This document shows, in pieces, positions 35,648-48,257 of a stretch of 64,000 nt of DNA. The stretch is from positions 71,613,492-71,677,491 of the forward strand of contig NC_057867.1 of NCBI RefSeq assembly GCF_019393635.1, read 5' to 3'. Position numbers and translations under genes: made by a program. Below the pieces are notes generated by a model. The model saw nothing but the letters and a program-made list of their open reading frames with translations, made no database searches and was not told the DNA's origin. Source of the DNA: Dromiciops gliroides. Its lineage: Eukaryota > Chordata > Mammalia > Microbiotheria > Microbiotheriidae. Each line of letters opens with the position of its first letter. Position 1 is the stretch's first letter.

Positions 35648-35815
35648 GAGCAGCTAGGTAGTACAGTGCCTAGAGTGCCAGGCCTGGAATAACGAGAACG
35701 AATTCAAATCTGGCCTCAGACACTTACTAGCTGTGTGACCCTGGGCAAGCCACTTTACCATGTTTGCCTCAGTTTCCTCATCTGTAAATGAGTTGGAGAA
35801 GGAAATGACAAATTA
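35648..35815 (+). mobile_element. MON1/MAR1-like SINE
   Basis: Forward copy: gcagctaggtagtacagtgc head, aaatctggcctcagacactt, gtttgcctcagtttcctcat, and gagttggagaaggaaatgac at the 3' side. Confidence 0.8.
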
Positions 35816-36089
35816 TTTGTACATTCCACTTATTTGTTCTCAAGATTAACTTGCAATAGTTATTTTGTTATTATTCTGCTTTGAATGGAGATGACCAATA
35901 ATTGGTTTTATTTATGGGGGAGAGAAGGAATGCTTCATTTGGCATCAAGTACTTATGTAATGACTATGGGGCTCTTTATAATCATAATTTTTCATCCTTT
36001 TAAGACATACACATGAGTTCAGCTACTGTTCCAGTTCCCTTCTTACAAACAATGGGAAGGAACATACCAGCTGTCCCCGTGTTGGTACA

Positions 36090-36680
36090 GTAAGGAGGCC
36101 CCTTTCACTAGACTGGAGACTGTGGAGAGGGTTAAGGTATAAAAATACTGCAAAGGTAGGAAGGTACCATGTTAGAAAGGTCTTTAAAAGCCAGATTTTA
36201 TTTATGATTTGATCCAGAGGTTATAGGGAGCCACAGAAGTTTACTGAATAAACATGGTGAGGCCTGCATCTGAGGAAAATCACTGTGACAGCTAAGTGGA
36301 AGGACTGGAGCAGACAGAGGCTTGAAGTAGGGAGACCAACGAAAAAGATAGTCCAAGTGTGAGGTAACAGGCCTGTACCAGGGAATTGTCAGTTTGGGAC
36401 ATGTTGAGATTAAGAGATTTATGGGATGTCCAGTCTGAAGAATTCAGCAGGCAGCTGGAGATGTAAGACTGGAGGTCAGCGGAGAGGCTAGAGATGGACA
36501 CATATATCTGAGAATCATCTACATAGAGATGATGACTGAATCCAAGGGAGGTAACAAGATCACCAAGTCAATCAGTATAGAGAAGAGAAGAGGGCCAACA
36601 GCAGAGCCTTGCCAAGAGACAGTCCGCTAATCAGAAAGGGCCCTCAATCTACGAGGAGAATGATGTTTGTCCTGAATGAA
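36090..36680 (-). mobile_element. Antisense L2 LINE fragment
   Basis: On the - strand this reads as the L2 region around motif C (attcagtcatcatctctatg then tagatgattctcag), followed by the block before the 3' third. It is degenerate. Confidence 0.65.
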
Positions 36681-36984
36681 TCAGGAAGCAAATGAAGGAA
36701 CATTTGGAAATACTATAATAAAAGAACAAAGCACATTCCTCAACAGTCTTTCTGCTTCATACATATTATTTACCAGATGGAATTGAAGCAGCATCCTAAA
36801 GACCCACACATAGCCTCCCTTAGTTTCCTTGGCCTTTGAACCACTCAATCTTAACAGCTTTTCAGCTTGAAATTTCACAGTACAGTACTAAAAACTTGGG
36901 TGCAGAAGGAAAATCATTTTCGGAGCACAAGTTACCAGTTTTCTTTAATGATAGCAAGGCTAGAGATCCTCAAATCACATTTTT

Positions 36985-37151
36985 TTGTTTTTTGTTTTTT
37001 TGTTTGTTTGTTTTTTAGTGAGGCAATGGGGGTTAAGTGACTTGCCCAGGGTCACACAGCTAGTAAGTGTCAAGTGTCTGAGGCCAGATTTGAACTCAGG
37101 TACTCCTGAATCCAGGGCCAGTGCTTTATCCACTGCGCCACCTAGCCGCCC
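36985..37151 (-). mobile_element. WSINE1-like SINE
   Basis: Reverse-orientation full copy. A perfect 16-bp duplication CCTCAAATCACATTTT lies at 36968 and 37152. Confidence 0.93.
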
Positions 37152-37669
37152 CCTCAAATCACATTTTACAAGTTTGCTATTTTTTTTTTTTTTTGCAGCT
37201 GACCCCTTGCAGTGTATAGATTTTTTTTCCAGAGCCTGTCCTTGTGTCCTATGGGATAGGCCTGTTTCAACAGCTCTCATCTGACTACAAAGAGATTCAC
37301 TCAAGTTCCCAGCTCAACAGCATCTCCTACTTATAGATCTTTCTCTCTTAGGAATTGGGACTAGAGTAAGGCATTCTATGAATTACTATTAAGCTATGAA
37401 TATAGGTGCTTAATAGTAATTACCACTAAATTACCTCAGCGTACTTACCTAATCTCCTAGGAAAGTCCTAAATCTCCAAAAGCCAATTAAATTATGAATA
37501 AGGAAAAAAAGGCATCCAAATGGCTACAATCCATCTGTAGCCTTCTTGTTGCACCACAAAAATAATACATAACATGTGCAATCTTGTCTTCAAAAGAGGG
37601 CATGGAAGAATTTGTACCATCTGTATGAAGCAAGTCTTAGTAAAGAAGTAGGTAGAAAGTCTGTCTTAC

Positions 37670-37850
37670 CTAGGGCTAGAAAGGACAGTAGGGATCATCT
37701 AGTCCTACCCCTTCATAATACAAGTGAAGAAAACTAAAGCCCACTAAGTTAAGTGACTTGCCCAAGGTCACATAAGTATTAAGTATAGAAATCTAGATTC
37801 AAGCTCAGATCTTCTGAGTCTATTGCACCACTATCGTGTGAAATTATATT
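37670..37850 (-). mobile_element. MIR-like SINE
   Basis: Reverse MIR: gggatcatctagtcctaccc, aagtgacttgcccaaggtca and a degenerate head. Confidence 0.55.
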
Positions 37851-38479
37851 GGCCAGAAAGGCTGAGATTTCCATGGGGGCACAGCTACTAAGCAAGCAGA
37901 AGCAACACTTGCACCTAGGCCTCCTAACTGAAGAGTTCAGTGTTCTTGCAGTTACCCTACAGACTGGCAACTCTGTCCTCTGAATTGGTGAGATTTTCTT
38001 TCATTTCCTAACCAGACAGCAGGTACTGGCTTCATTTTTGCTTTGCTTTTCCCACGGCAATTCCTGTGCTTTCAGTTGTTCTCCATAAATAACCATACGG
38101 CACATATTGAAAATTGAATCACTTAAAAATTACCTGGATCAAGGTATTCAGCACAACAGGTAGGCTACTAGTGATGGGCTAATGGGGAGGATGTTGACAA
38201 GAGCCGAACTGGTGCATAGGGCACAGATAAATAGAGATCAGAACTAATGGAAGGAGCTCCCACAGTGATAGATGGATCACAGACCTACTTAAGTGTAACG
38301 ATTCAAGGGGAGGAGGGAACCTAAGGAACTTGGCCTCCTAAATAGAACAGAATCTAAATGATAAACACTCTGGTCTATTTCGATCAATATCTGTTGATCA
38401 CTGAGTGAGTGGGTGACACTTTGCTATGAATCCACAAACTCAGAAGTCCATGTATCTCATGTTCTTGTGGATAAGACGG

Positions 38480-39600
38480 AGAGAAACAGGCTCCATGATA
38501 GTACAATTACAGGGATTTGGAACTGGTGAATTAACCACACTTGGAGAGTAGTTTTCAGGAAAGTACCACAGAAATAGTTCTAGGCTTTCCAGGCTTTTCA
38601 TCAATGACTTAGTTTATAAAGGCAGTTTTCAGATGACACAAAATGAAGAGAGATAAATAAGACACTGGCTAAAAGTTAGGAGCCAAAAAAGATGGTGAAA
38701 AGCAAGAACACTGAGCTGAAAGTACTAAGATAAAAGTGAATGGGAATAAATATTAAAATCGTACATGCACTCAATAATTTAAGCTTCAGAAATGGAAGAT
38801 GGGGGAGACAGAATCAGCAATTGGGTTGAAAAGTTCTGGGCATCCTGCTGGACTGCAAACTCAATCTGAGTCAAAAGTGTCACATAGCGAGGCAGCTAGG
38901 TGGCGCAGTGGATAGAGCACCGGCCCTGGAGTCAGGAGTACCTGAGTTCTAATCCGGCCTCAGACACATAACACTTACTAGCTGTGTGACCCTGGGCAAG
39001 TCACTTAACCCCAATTGCCTCACTAAAACCAAAAAACAAACCAAAAAAAAAAAAGTGTCACATAGCAGCCAAAAATGTTAACACAATCTCTGGCTGCATT
39101 CAGGTCTGGATGCCACATTTCTGAAAGAAAACTATGATGAAGAGCATCTAGAGGAAGGTAATAGGAACGGTGAAGGAAATCGAGTCTCTGCAATAGGAAA
39201 CTAGAAGACTCAGAGGGGCCAAGAAAGCCATCTTCGAGTATTTAAAGGGCCTTGATGCAAAAGAAGGATTGGAATTCCCATAATCACTGGTTCATCCTTG
39301 GTTCAAAACCCTCCAAGGTAGGAGAGGAGTGTGGTGGGGAACAGAGGGCAGAACTGGAAGCAATGGGGGGAAGCAGGAAAGAAGGAAAATCGGGCTTGGT
39401 CTCTGGAAAAATCTTTTTTAACAATTAGCAGCATGCAAAATGAGAACAAGTTGCAGGGGGGAGGGGTAGTGGCTTTGGATTCCCTGGAGGTCTGTCTTCA
39501 AGCAGAGGCTTATGTTGAAATGGAGGTGCTTTTTTGAGCATGAGTAAGACTAGACAGACAGCTGCTAAGGTGTGAATTCTCTGATTTGGGTCCATTTAAG
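38480..39600 (+). mobile_element. L3/CR1-type LINE fragment, split by one SINE
   Basis: Forward CR1-clade sequence. FSDDTK can be read near 38630, matching the reverse-transcriptase FADDTK motif. Farther on are the block around gcagccaaaaatgttaacac, the segment tttaaagggccttgatgc, and the ending ctggaggtctgtcttcaagc. It is degenerate and non-coding. Confidence 0.7.
38889..39052 (+). mobile_element. WSINE1-like SINE inserted in L3/CR1
   Basis: Forward full copy with A-rich tail. A perfect 14-bp duplication AAGTGTCACATAGC lies at 38875 and 39053. Confidence 0.94.
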
Positions 39601-39676
39601 GTCAACAAGCTTGGTCTCATCTCTCTGGAGAGGTTCCTAATTCTAAAGTCTCAGTCTGAAAAACAAAACAACTTAC

Positions 39677-39778
39677 CTGATCAGGATTTAACTTCTCAAC
39701 TTTTCTTACTGTCTTTTCATAAATGATATTATTTCCTGGGAAAAAATGCCCTCCTCTTAGAAATGGGGACAGTGGTTC
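39677..39778 (-). CDS. POF1B: POF1B coding exon, E...Q module 3
   Basis: A 102-nt exon, phase 0 at both ends, acceptor ctctttctag and donor gtaagt. It encodes 34 residues: EPLSPFLRGGHFFPGNN, then IIYEKTVRKVEKLNPDQ. It shares the E-x-LSP start and the NPDQ end with the module at 46604. Confidence 0.94.
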
Positions 39779-40679
39779 CTAGAAAGAGAACAGAGAACAT
39801 GATTTCCCTATTCAGCAAGTCATTTTTTCAGAGGTACTTTGTGTAAGCACATATTGCAGGCATTTGATGGTAAAAGCCGAATGAAGTCTTGCGGAGACCT
39901 AAAGCATGACAAAAAAAATTGCAGCAAAGGTTCAACAGCACCTTTCTCCAAGCAGGGCACTGGGATATCTCCTATATTCTATTATGTATGACAGAGTTAT
40001 TTTGAAATGGATGCTATTTGTTTCTCTCCCAAAGGCAAGATATAATGAGTTTCCTTTGAGGTGGAGCAGTATAAGGTCAGCCTCATTTAAACTGGATTCC
40101 CTGGTAGGTTTCTATGCAAACAATCTACAGAGAAATGCCAAACAAATGCAATTCCCCGGCACCTGGCAGACCTTCTCGGGATTTGGGCACCCTCTAAATA
40201 TCCTCTGATAGTCTACTTCTCAACAGAGCACATGTTTCTAATCCTCAGGCTAGAAGGAAACCAAGTGTAGTTCCAAACTAAATTGCTGTAGGATTAGAGA
40301 AGTCCTTACATGTCAACCAGTGAAAGAATCAGGGACTTACATGCCCAGGGCCTGATGGAGATCAGGGTGAACTGAATGAGAATCAGGCAGTGGACAGAAA
40401 AGAAATGGAATGCTTTGTTGTTGGACTGTTTTCCATAGGGAAAGTGGGGGGGGCAGGGGAGACTCGATCTGCTCATAGGTAGTTGTGCTCACTATTTCTT
40501 TAACAAAGGAGCAAGGCCAAGAAAATTGAGAGTAGCAAGGATGAAAAAAGAACACTGGTTAATGTAGAATTCAGTGGTTGGCAACCTATAACCCAACCCT
40601 GATAGACAGCAGCAATGCAAATTTACCAAACTAAAGAACACTTTTGTGAATGGATCTTTTAAAAATTCTGGGGGCAGAT

Positions 40680-40860
40680 ATGATTTGGCACAGTAGAAAA
40701 AATCCTGGGTTTGGGTCCTGAGTTCAAATCCCAGCTCTACTACACTGCCTGTGTGACCTTGAACAAATCACTCATCTCTGGGGCTCAGTTTCGTCATCTA
40801 TAATGAGGGCAGTATACAAGTCAAAGGGCATCAGTAAAACTTAGAAAATACCAATAAATT
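40680..40860 (+). mobile_element. MIR-like SINE
   Basis: Forward MIR: gagttcaaatcccagctcta, gcctgtgtgaccttgaacaa, ctcagtttcgtcatctataa. Confidence 0.6.
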
Positions 40861-40878
40861 GAGGGGGTTGACCTAGAG

Positions 40879-41783
40879 CTGGGGTTCTTAACCTGGGGTC
40901 CAGATCCTCAAGGAGACTGTGGATGGATTTCAGGGAGTCTGTGTATTTAGAGGGGTGAAATTATAGCTTTATTTTCATACAATTGGTTTCCCTTTGTTAA
41001 AGAAAAATCATAATATTGTACTCTGAATTTTAGAAACAAGTCTACCAGAAACTAATTTTTCTTAAACTAATATCCAGACATTTCTAGCTTAGAGAGATGT
41101 CCAAACTGGCATTGCCTCCCCTAACCCTCGGACAACTCCCTCTCCTCCAAAATGATTTGAGCTGACATTTATAGGAATCTTGAATAAGATTCCTATAAGA
41201 AAAGGTTATAATATGGTTTTTAAAATTATAACATGTTAAAATACATTTTGGATGAATATTCCAGAGTAATAGTTGCTACTCCATTCTTTTTGTGACCACT
41301 TCCCTGAAGGACTGAAAAGTTCTTGTTCCAGGAATCCATACATCATTCTTTCCTACATAGGGAAGGGTGAGTCATAGTCCAGTTGCTTTGGGGGGATGGG
41401 GAGGATTAGGGAAAGCCTTGACTGGGGAAGTCTGGAAATGGCCTTTAGACATGAGCAATAGTTAGTTCTTAATATTTCTGGGGACACTCAAAATGTTTTT
41501 AATACATGCCTCCATATTTTGTAATCCCATGCATCCAAAAACACTCTTTGAAGAAGGGGTTCATAATATATTCTGCATGGCTTGCCTTCTCAAGGAGGGG
41601 AAAGGGAAAGAGGGAATTTGGAACTTGAATGATTTGTATACATAACTGGGAAAAATAAAATATTAAATGAATATATTTTTTAAAAGAAAATGAACCAAAA
41701 ATTTTTTTTTTTAAAAAAAGAAGGGATTCATAGACTTTACCAGACCAAGGAGTCTGTGACAAAACAAAGGTCAAGAAGCCCTG
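40879..41783. mobile_element. hAT-type DNA transposon remnant
   Basis: About 905 bp with imperfect terminal inverted repeats (left ctggggttcttaacctgg, right the reverse complement of gtcaagaagccctg). Flanking 8-bp candidates ACCTAGAG and AACTAGAT match at six positions. No transposase frame is visible. Confidence 0.55.
41569..41717 (+). mobile_element. L1 3' fragment inserted in the hAT remnant
   Basis: It carries the L1 3' signature gagggaatttggaacttgaa, an AATAAAATATT block and an A-rich end. Near-identical duplications (gaaggggttcata and gaagggattcata) flank it. Confidence 0.65.
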
Positions 41784-41791
41784 AACTAGAT

Positions 41792-43900
41792 GGTCTCCAA
41801 GGTCCCTTCAGGCTCTGTGAATGTCTGGTTCTATTCCTTGAAGGAGGGCACATGCAAAGTACAGAAGGAATCATTGGGTGCTATATGGACCCCAAGCTAA
41901 ACCTGCTTTTGCCGTCACATATGCCTGATACGTTCTTGTGCCACGTTCCGATACTAAACATCTGATGTTGCATTGGAAAAGATCTTCTTATAAATATGAT
42001 TTCTTAAAGTCATTTTAATTGGAAAGTGACTTCAGTATTTCTCTTAAAATTATACAACCTATTGAAACAAGCCCCTAATCAAGGCTTTTCAAGATACAAA
42101 ATTGCCAGATACACTACATCTGATTTTTTTACAGCCTGTATTCATTCTCTTAAGGACATTAAAAAGTGTCCAGCAAGATTCAGAGAATTTCTTGACATAA
42201 AAAAAGATTCGATTTCTTTCTTCCCTGTGAAGCTGTCCTGGGAAAGGGAGAGGAGAAGGCATGGGATGCTCAATTTCATTAGTACAGGGAACACCCAGGT
42301 GAAAAAACTCCTACTACCTACACAGGTGGGGGCCTTCTTGGTAACTTATGGTCTAGGAGAACTGCCTCAGGCAGCAGGAATTAAACCCAGGGCTTCCTGG
42401 ATCCAAGTGGATCCTCAAGATCCCCTCTGCAAATCCCTTACAATTCCTAAGGTGAATATGACTTGGGGCAGTGAAATTAGTGACAGTGGAGAGAAAATTG
42501 GAGTCTGGAGTCCAGGCCACTCTCTGATAGGTCCCAGGATGTAATCTGTAAACAGCTTAAATGCCACAAAAAATAACAAGACAAGAAGTTTGAATTCTTC
42601 CCAAAGAGTCTAACAGGAGGCCTGGATCCTAGTCCAGGCTGTGGCCAACTACAGGGCTGCGACGCTGGACCTGTCCCTCCCTACTCTCGGGTATCATCAG
42701 CCCATAAAGCCAGAGGGTCAAACTAAAGGGGAGGAAACATTTCTTCCATCTTGAATAGTCTCTGATTCCAATAGTGATATGAGGACACAACAACCTAAGC
42801 AGTAAGTCTTCCATTTCTCAATGGTGGTTTCTCTTTTCTTTTATTTGAACTTGTGCCAAGTCCATCCTGAAAATTAACAGGTATTCTCTATGATGGCAGA
42901 TTATTATTACTTTAATTGCCAGCTTTAGGAATTCTGGCAGAGGTTCTCAAAGTACTATCATACCATATCTAAGAAAGTAGAACTGGTTCATTTCATCTTT
43001 AAATACTCTCCAATGGGAGGGCCAAAACATTTCCTTGGTTTCTGACTCAAAAATCAAACTCAAATCCTGAAATTACTTAGACAAAACAAACAAATGATCA
43101 GAAAGGGAAGAGCAGCAGCAAAATGTCAATCAGTAGTGGGGAAAACATGACCAATGGAATGAAAATGTGCTTTAATGGCAGGAAGGAGAGATAAAGATCT
43201 ATTAGAAAGGTTGAAAATGTGAAAGGAGGGAGTTTAGATTTTGGAGAGTTGGCTTATTATATTGTAATTTAACTAGACTATTCTTCCAAAAATTCTAAAA
43301 AAGCAAGCCCCAAATGAATAGATTTGAATCAATAAAATGGAGAATATCTCTAGATTGGATTTTCAAGTTGTCTTGCAAAACCAGTTAGATCTTTTTTATG
43401 TACAAAATATGCAATCTGAAATTTGTGCTATCCTCTATGTAGCCATGGAGTTGAAAACTAAAAGAATGATTTGTTTTCCTCAGTCCTCTGTTCCTTGTCT
43501 CCCCGTCTCCCTGTTGCCAATACCATTACCTCATAGGTTAACACACACATTCAAAATGATGGACTTTTGCAGAAAGGAACTGATTTTTCTAATACAGTAT
43601 TCACTTATACAAATATCTCAATTCCTGGGGAAAAGTCACTATCAGATGGGGGTGAGAAAGGGAGGGGTATAGGGAATTAAGTACTTGCACATCTTCCTCC
43701 ACTACCATCCTCAACCTGCATTAATGTTCCAGAGTCTCACCATTATTTACTCAACAATAAGGAGTCCTAGAAACAACCAGAATCGAGATTACCTACTACT
43801 TCTCCCTTCCCTTTCTTTCTGTCAAATGGAAGTTACTCAAATTCCTAAAAGCTACTACTTATAAAAAGTGATTAAAAACAAGGAATTATACTGAAAACCA
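41792..43900. other. POF1B: POF1B intron, no recognised feature
   Basis: Unique-looking sequence with no repeat or exon recognised. It contains a 172-codon + strand frame at 42026-42544, listed under rejected items. Confidence 0.4.
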
Positions 43901-43904
43901 TGTA

Positions 43905-44080
43905 AGAGAGGCAAGGTGGTAAAGAACACAGGTTGGGCTCAAATCCTGAATCTGTAATCAGTCATTGCCTTTCTGTGTGACCTTGGGCAGGTCACTTAAC
44001 CACTTGGGGCCCCAATTTCCTTGTCTGTTGGGCTCCATGGTTGCTGAGGTCCCTTTCAGCTTTAAGTCTGTGGTCCTATG
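43905..44080 (+). mobile_element. MIR-like SINE
   Basis: Forward MIR: gggctcaaatcctgaatctg, tgtgtgaccttgggcaggtc, and a gaggtccctttcagctttaa end. Confidence 0.6.
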
Positions 44081-44109
44081 ATTTATGACATCTCAATGGT
44101 CCTGTATGC

Positions 44110-44600
44110 AAAGACCTCTCATAGCCCCATTGCCCAGTTCACACCAATACACAGATGTTGACCCCTATAGAGCCACCTCTGCTGAGGGAATCCCAGAGCC
44201 CTTTAAGCTACTTTCCTTCTCATGAGTGCCTCTGCCCTGTCATCACTCCCCAGAATCCCCAGGATACCCAGGGCTTTGTCATCTTTTCTGCTATTTTCCT
44301 TGCCTTGGCCTTTCCAATGTCCAATGTGGCCTTGCCATCCCATGAACTAATCATGAACAAGGACCCTCCTTTTTGTGTTGTCTCTCCCAGTTAGAATTCT
44401 AGCTCCTTAAAGGCAGGGACCATCTTCTTTTTCTTTTTTTTTAAAGTGAGGCAATTGGTGTTAAGTGTCTGAGGCCACATTTGAACTCAGGTCCTCCTGA
44501 CTCCAGGGCTGGTGCTCTATCCACTGCGCCACCTAGCTGCCCCGACCATCTTCTTTTTGATTTGTATTGCCCACGGTTTAGCACACCCACTTCAGACATA
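44110..44600 (+). mobile_element. L2 3' fragment, split by one SINE
   Basis: Forward L2 3' sequence with tagctccttaaaggcaggga, broken by the SINE at 44433 and resuming with gatttgtattgcccacggtt. Confidence 0.6.
44433..44543 (-). mobile_element. WSINE1-like SINE with internal deletion
   Basis: Reverse-orientation copy missing about 40 bases of the middle. A perfect 15-bp duplication GACCATCTTCTTTTT lies at 44418 and 44544. Confidence 0.9.
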
Positions 44601-44639
44601 ATGCTTTTGCATTCCATATTGTGCTCACCTCTGAGCACA

Positions 44640-44800
44640 TTTTAAGAAATACCTTTTAGGAGATTTAGGAAACATCCTTCAAGGTGCAGCACATTCAGAG
44701 AAGGGTGAGAAGACTGGAAACTATGTCATACCAAGATCCCTTGAAGGAACTCGAGATGTTTAACCTGGAGTAGAGAGGACTGGAGGGGGACACTATAAAG
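44640..44800 (+). mobile_element. L3/CR1-type LINE fragment
   Basis: Contains gatgtttaacctggagtaga and gggggacactataaagctgt, which resemble the CR1-clade 3' block (tttagcctggagaagaga type). Confidence 0.6.
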
Positions 44801-44829
44801 CTGTGTGCAATCTGGCAGCACCGTGGAAT

Positions 44830-45235
44830 GGAAATACCACGGAACTTGTGCTCAGACAAGACGCTCCATCTCCTGAAGCTGAATTCTCACCATGCCTGGA
44901 TTGCTCTCCTTCCTCATCTCTACCTCCTGAGGTCCCTGGGTTACTTCCTCGAAGTACCAGCCAAAATCTCTTCTTCTCTGTGAAACCTTGCCTGATCCTA
45001 TCCCCATTAATGTTGGTGCTTTCCCTCTGAGAGTGCCTCCAACTTTATCTCAGATGAATCTTATTTGTACACAGCTAATTTCATGTTGTCACTGCATCCC
45101 CACCCCACCTAGACTGTGAGCTCCTTCGGGGCAGAGATTGGGTTTTGCCCTTCTTTATATCTCCAGCACTTAGCAGAGTACCTAGCACACAGTGGGTGCT
45201 TAATAAATGCTTGCTGACTTCACCTGACAATGACA
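44830..45235 (+). mobile_element. L2 3' end
   Basis: Ends with the standard L2 tail: gtgagctccttcggggcaga, cacttagcagagtacctagc and cttaataaatgcttgctgac. Confidence 0.72.
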
Positions 45236-45667
45236 AGTGGTCCAATCTAACACCCGAACAAGAGTCTCCTTTCTACAGCATACCTCACCTTGGTCAAGGA
45301 GATCTCCAGTAAGGAGCAGCTCAAACATTTGGCCAGCTAAAACACATTAAGCCTTCATTTGCCTCACTGCAATGTTTATACCCCATTACTTTAGATAAGA
45401 GAGAGTCACTATCTCCTGAGACAAGTTTCAGGTTTTGTGCTTAAGTACCTATGGCTAAGAAGAAGGAACCTGAAAACCAGTGCAGTCATGTTTCCCTGAA
45501 GAGCTGGAGTTACTGTCTAAGAAAAATGAACAAAGGTCTAATATAGCCACTGGTTACCATCATGCTTGCTGAATAGTACTTATCACTGTTGGCCAACCTT
45601 AACATTTAAAGCTGTGGCCTCCACCACACCACCACCACTTCTAGTAGTACTACTGCTGCTGCTGCCA

Positions 45668-45716
45668 CTGCCACCACCACCACCACCACCACCACCACCA
45701 CCACCACCACCACCAC
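45668..45716. repeat. (CCA)n microsatellite
   Basis: About sixteen CCA units, preceded by imperfect CTG/CCA units. Open frames across it encode only homopolymer runs and are not genes. It lies in a POF1B intron. Confidence 0.95.
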
Positions 45717-46603
45717 TACTACAACTATTAGTAGCCTCAAGTTCCAGGCTTCCCTGGTGTGAAATAAGAGAAAAGAGAAGGAAAGGATGAAACAAACAGG
45801 CAGGCAGGCAGTAGAAAGGTCAGCACTGACCCCAGCCAGGGATTATGTACTCTTAACCTTCTGCATACCTTTACAAGAAAAAAATTACATTGACTTTCTG
45901 AGGAGTAGGAATAGATTGTTTCATACAACAGCAGAACTCAGTGAAATAAAGATAGTTGCATTCTTGTCTAGATCCTCAGCACAGGTAATGGATGTCCTCA
46001 TAACCAGTACCCAAAGAATAGATCTTCCTGTACTCATAGTTACTATTTTAGAGAGTTTTTATTGGGTGGGGGAGAGGTTTATATGGAAGAATGAGAGAAG
46101 AGAACATTGTGGAAAATATTTTTTCTTGCTTTTCCTCTCAAAGTAAAAGGAAAGATATATCTGGGAAGGAAATAATGGGAAACTTAATGTTTTAATCTGG
46201 CCAGCAAAGACAGTGAGACACTTGGAACATTTTCCTCTTTTGTAGATCAGATCTTAACTGCCAATGGGGATGGACTCAAGAAACAACCTGACCCCCGATG
46301 GTCTGATAAGAGTTTTTATTTTAAGGTTCCTTTGTCGTCCCCACTGCTTCAGTGTCTGCACTGGTTTCTGTCACAGTTGGGTGTGGCATGACTTAGAACC
46401 TTGGAAACCTTTATAACTGCTAAAAACTGCATCTGAGTCAGAATATGGCTGGAATTAAGAATGGAATATGGTAGTAACACTGATTAAAAGTTTATTTCAT
46501 ATGATGCAAGAGATTCTGATTGCTAATTCACTCTTTTTTGCTCATGTTATTGACCTCAAAGGAATTATAGAAAATAACACAAATTTTGTGCAGTTTGCCT
46601 TAC

Positions 46604-46684
46604 CTGATCAGGATTTTGTACTATATATCTCCTTATGGTGGTCTGTGGATAGGTAGTCACTTTCACTGTTGGAGAATGGAGTTC
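46604..46684 (-). CDS. POF1B: POF1B coding exon, E...Q module 2
   Basis: An 81-nt exon, phase 0 at both ends, acceptor tattcccag and donor gtaagg. It encodes 27 residues: ELHSPTVKVTTYPQTTIR, then RYIVQNPDQ. Its first ten residues closely match those of the exon at 49542 (ELHSPTLKVAT), which suggests tandem exon duplication. Confidence 0.95.
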
Positions 46685-47384
46685 CTGGGAATAGGCAAGG
46701 GCAGAGGAGAGAAAAAGATAAAAAGGTACATAAAACCATAAAGTGATTCAATGGCTTGGAGTCACCACTAATCATAAGTTGAACTTTGGAGCACTTAGGA
46801 GGGACAGTATACAAACCTATGATTTAGCTCCATGACTGAGTTTAATTCAAATCAATTTAATAAGCACTTACTGAATATATGACTACTGCTTCACCAGGGA
46901 CTGGCACAATTTCAGTTTTAGCTTAACTTGGTTAGCGTCTTCCTCAATAAAATTTGCTCTCACTTTCAAGATGTTTGATGGGTTTAAAATATATTTTAGA
47001 GGCATTTTGACTACAAAATCTTATTCTGGAAGTGTTCACTAGAGCAACAGAGATTTTCAAATAGGTGACTAGGTCTAACTAGCCTTAATTGAAACTAGGA
47101 AATTGATAATATTTGTGATGAAGTTTCCTCTCCACAATTCTCCCCACCAAGACCCCTGTCTTGAGGCCCAGTGTTGTCCTGCTGCCCTCCAGAGGTCCAG
47201 GATTAACCTCTGTAATTCCACACCTGGGCCTCTTTAGGTCATGCCCCATACTTGCTTCAATACTTCAAGGATGACTTAACCAGTGGTGACGAACTCAAAT
47301 AGAAAATAATGCCTGGGGGCCACATATTAACTTAGTAAACCACAAATGAACACTGCCTGTGTTTTATTGCATTTTAATTTATTT

Positions 47385-47663
47385 TTTCAAACATTCCTCT
47401 TGTTCAGTCGTTTTCAGTCATGTACAAGTCTTTACAATCCCTTTTTTGGTGTTTTTAATTTTTTTTTGCAAAGATATTGGAGGAGTTTTGTCATTTCCTT
47501 CTCCAGCTCATTTTACAGATGAGCCAACTGAGGCAAACAGGGTGAAATTACTTGCCCAGGGTCACACAGCTAATACATGTCTGAGGCCAGATTGAACTCA
47601 TGAAGATGAGTCTCCCTGACTCCAGCACTGGTGCTCTATCCATGACACCACCTAGCTGCCCCA
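47385..47663 (-). mobile_element. MON1/MAR1-like SINE
   Basis: Reverse-orientation copy with tttccttctccagctcattt, the gaggcaaacagggt block, ttgcccagggtcacacagct and cacctagctgcccc at the head. A T-rich expansion interrupts the tail part near 47460. Confidence 0.78.
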
Positions 47664-48094
47664 AACATTTCCCAATTGCATTTTATTCTAGTTTTGGTTT
47701 TACTCTGGAGTTTTGCAAGCATGTAGCCTGCAGTGCAAGTGTGACACCTGTACTTTAGAAGATGTTCTTCATGAGTTGCTTGGACTTTAAAAATTTCACA
47801 CCTGGTGGAGAGCCACCAGGTTGTGATGAGCCTCTCTAAACTCAGCAAAGCTGGTCTATGGATGCTGGACATATATATGGTCTGTCACCATACCTAGTGA
47901 AGATTTTCAGTTCAAAACACTGCATCCTACTGTGCTTCCCTCTCCCCGCTAAGAAACAAGAAACTCTTTTCTAGGTCTTATTATCATGGGTCCAACTCTT
48001 TAACAGGTGCTAGATTAACTGAATAAACTGTCCATGCTAACACATTACTTTGTCCCAGAGAATGTAGATTTTAGAAAGACAGGGTGGCAAAACA

Positions 48095-48257
48095 TAGGGC
48101 TTCTTAAACTTCTTTCACTCACCACCCCTTTTTGCCTGAGCAATGTTTACATGACTCTGGATCTATGGGTATATAAAATAGGGATATATAACCATTTACT
48201 GTTGCCAAATTTTTCATTCGACCCCATATGGGTTGAATTTGAGTTTAAGAAGCTTTG
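48095..48257. mobile_element. Non-autonomous hAT-type element (MITE)
   Basis: A 163-bp element with inverted ends sharing GCTTCTTAAACT and an 8-bp flanking duplication (GCAAAACA and GCATAACA, seven of eight matching). The 8-bp length fits hAT elements. Confidence 0.65.

Noticed and set aside
42026..42544. 172-codon + strand open frame in a POF1B intron
   Set aside because: It opens at a GTG rather than an ATG, has no recognisable domain, and no splice or promoter context. A chance frame is the simplest explanation.
45566..45795. Proline- or glycine-rich small proteins on either strand
   Set aside because: Both frames are translations of the CCA microsatellite.
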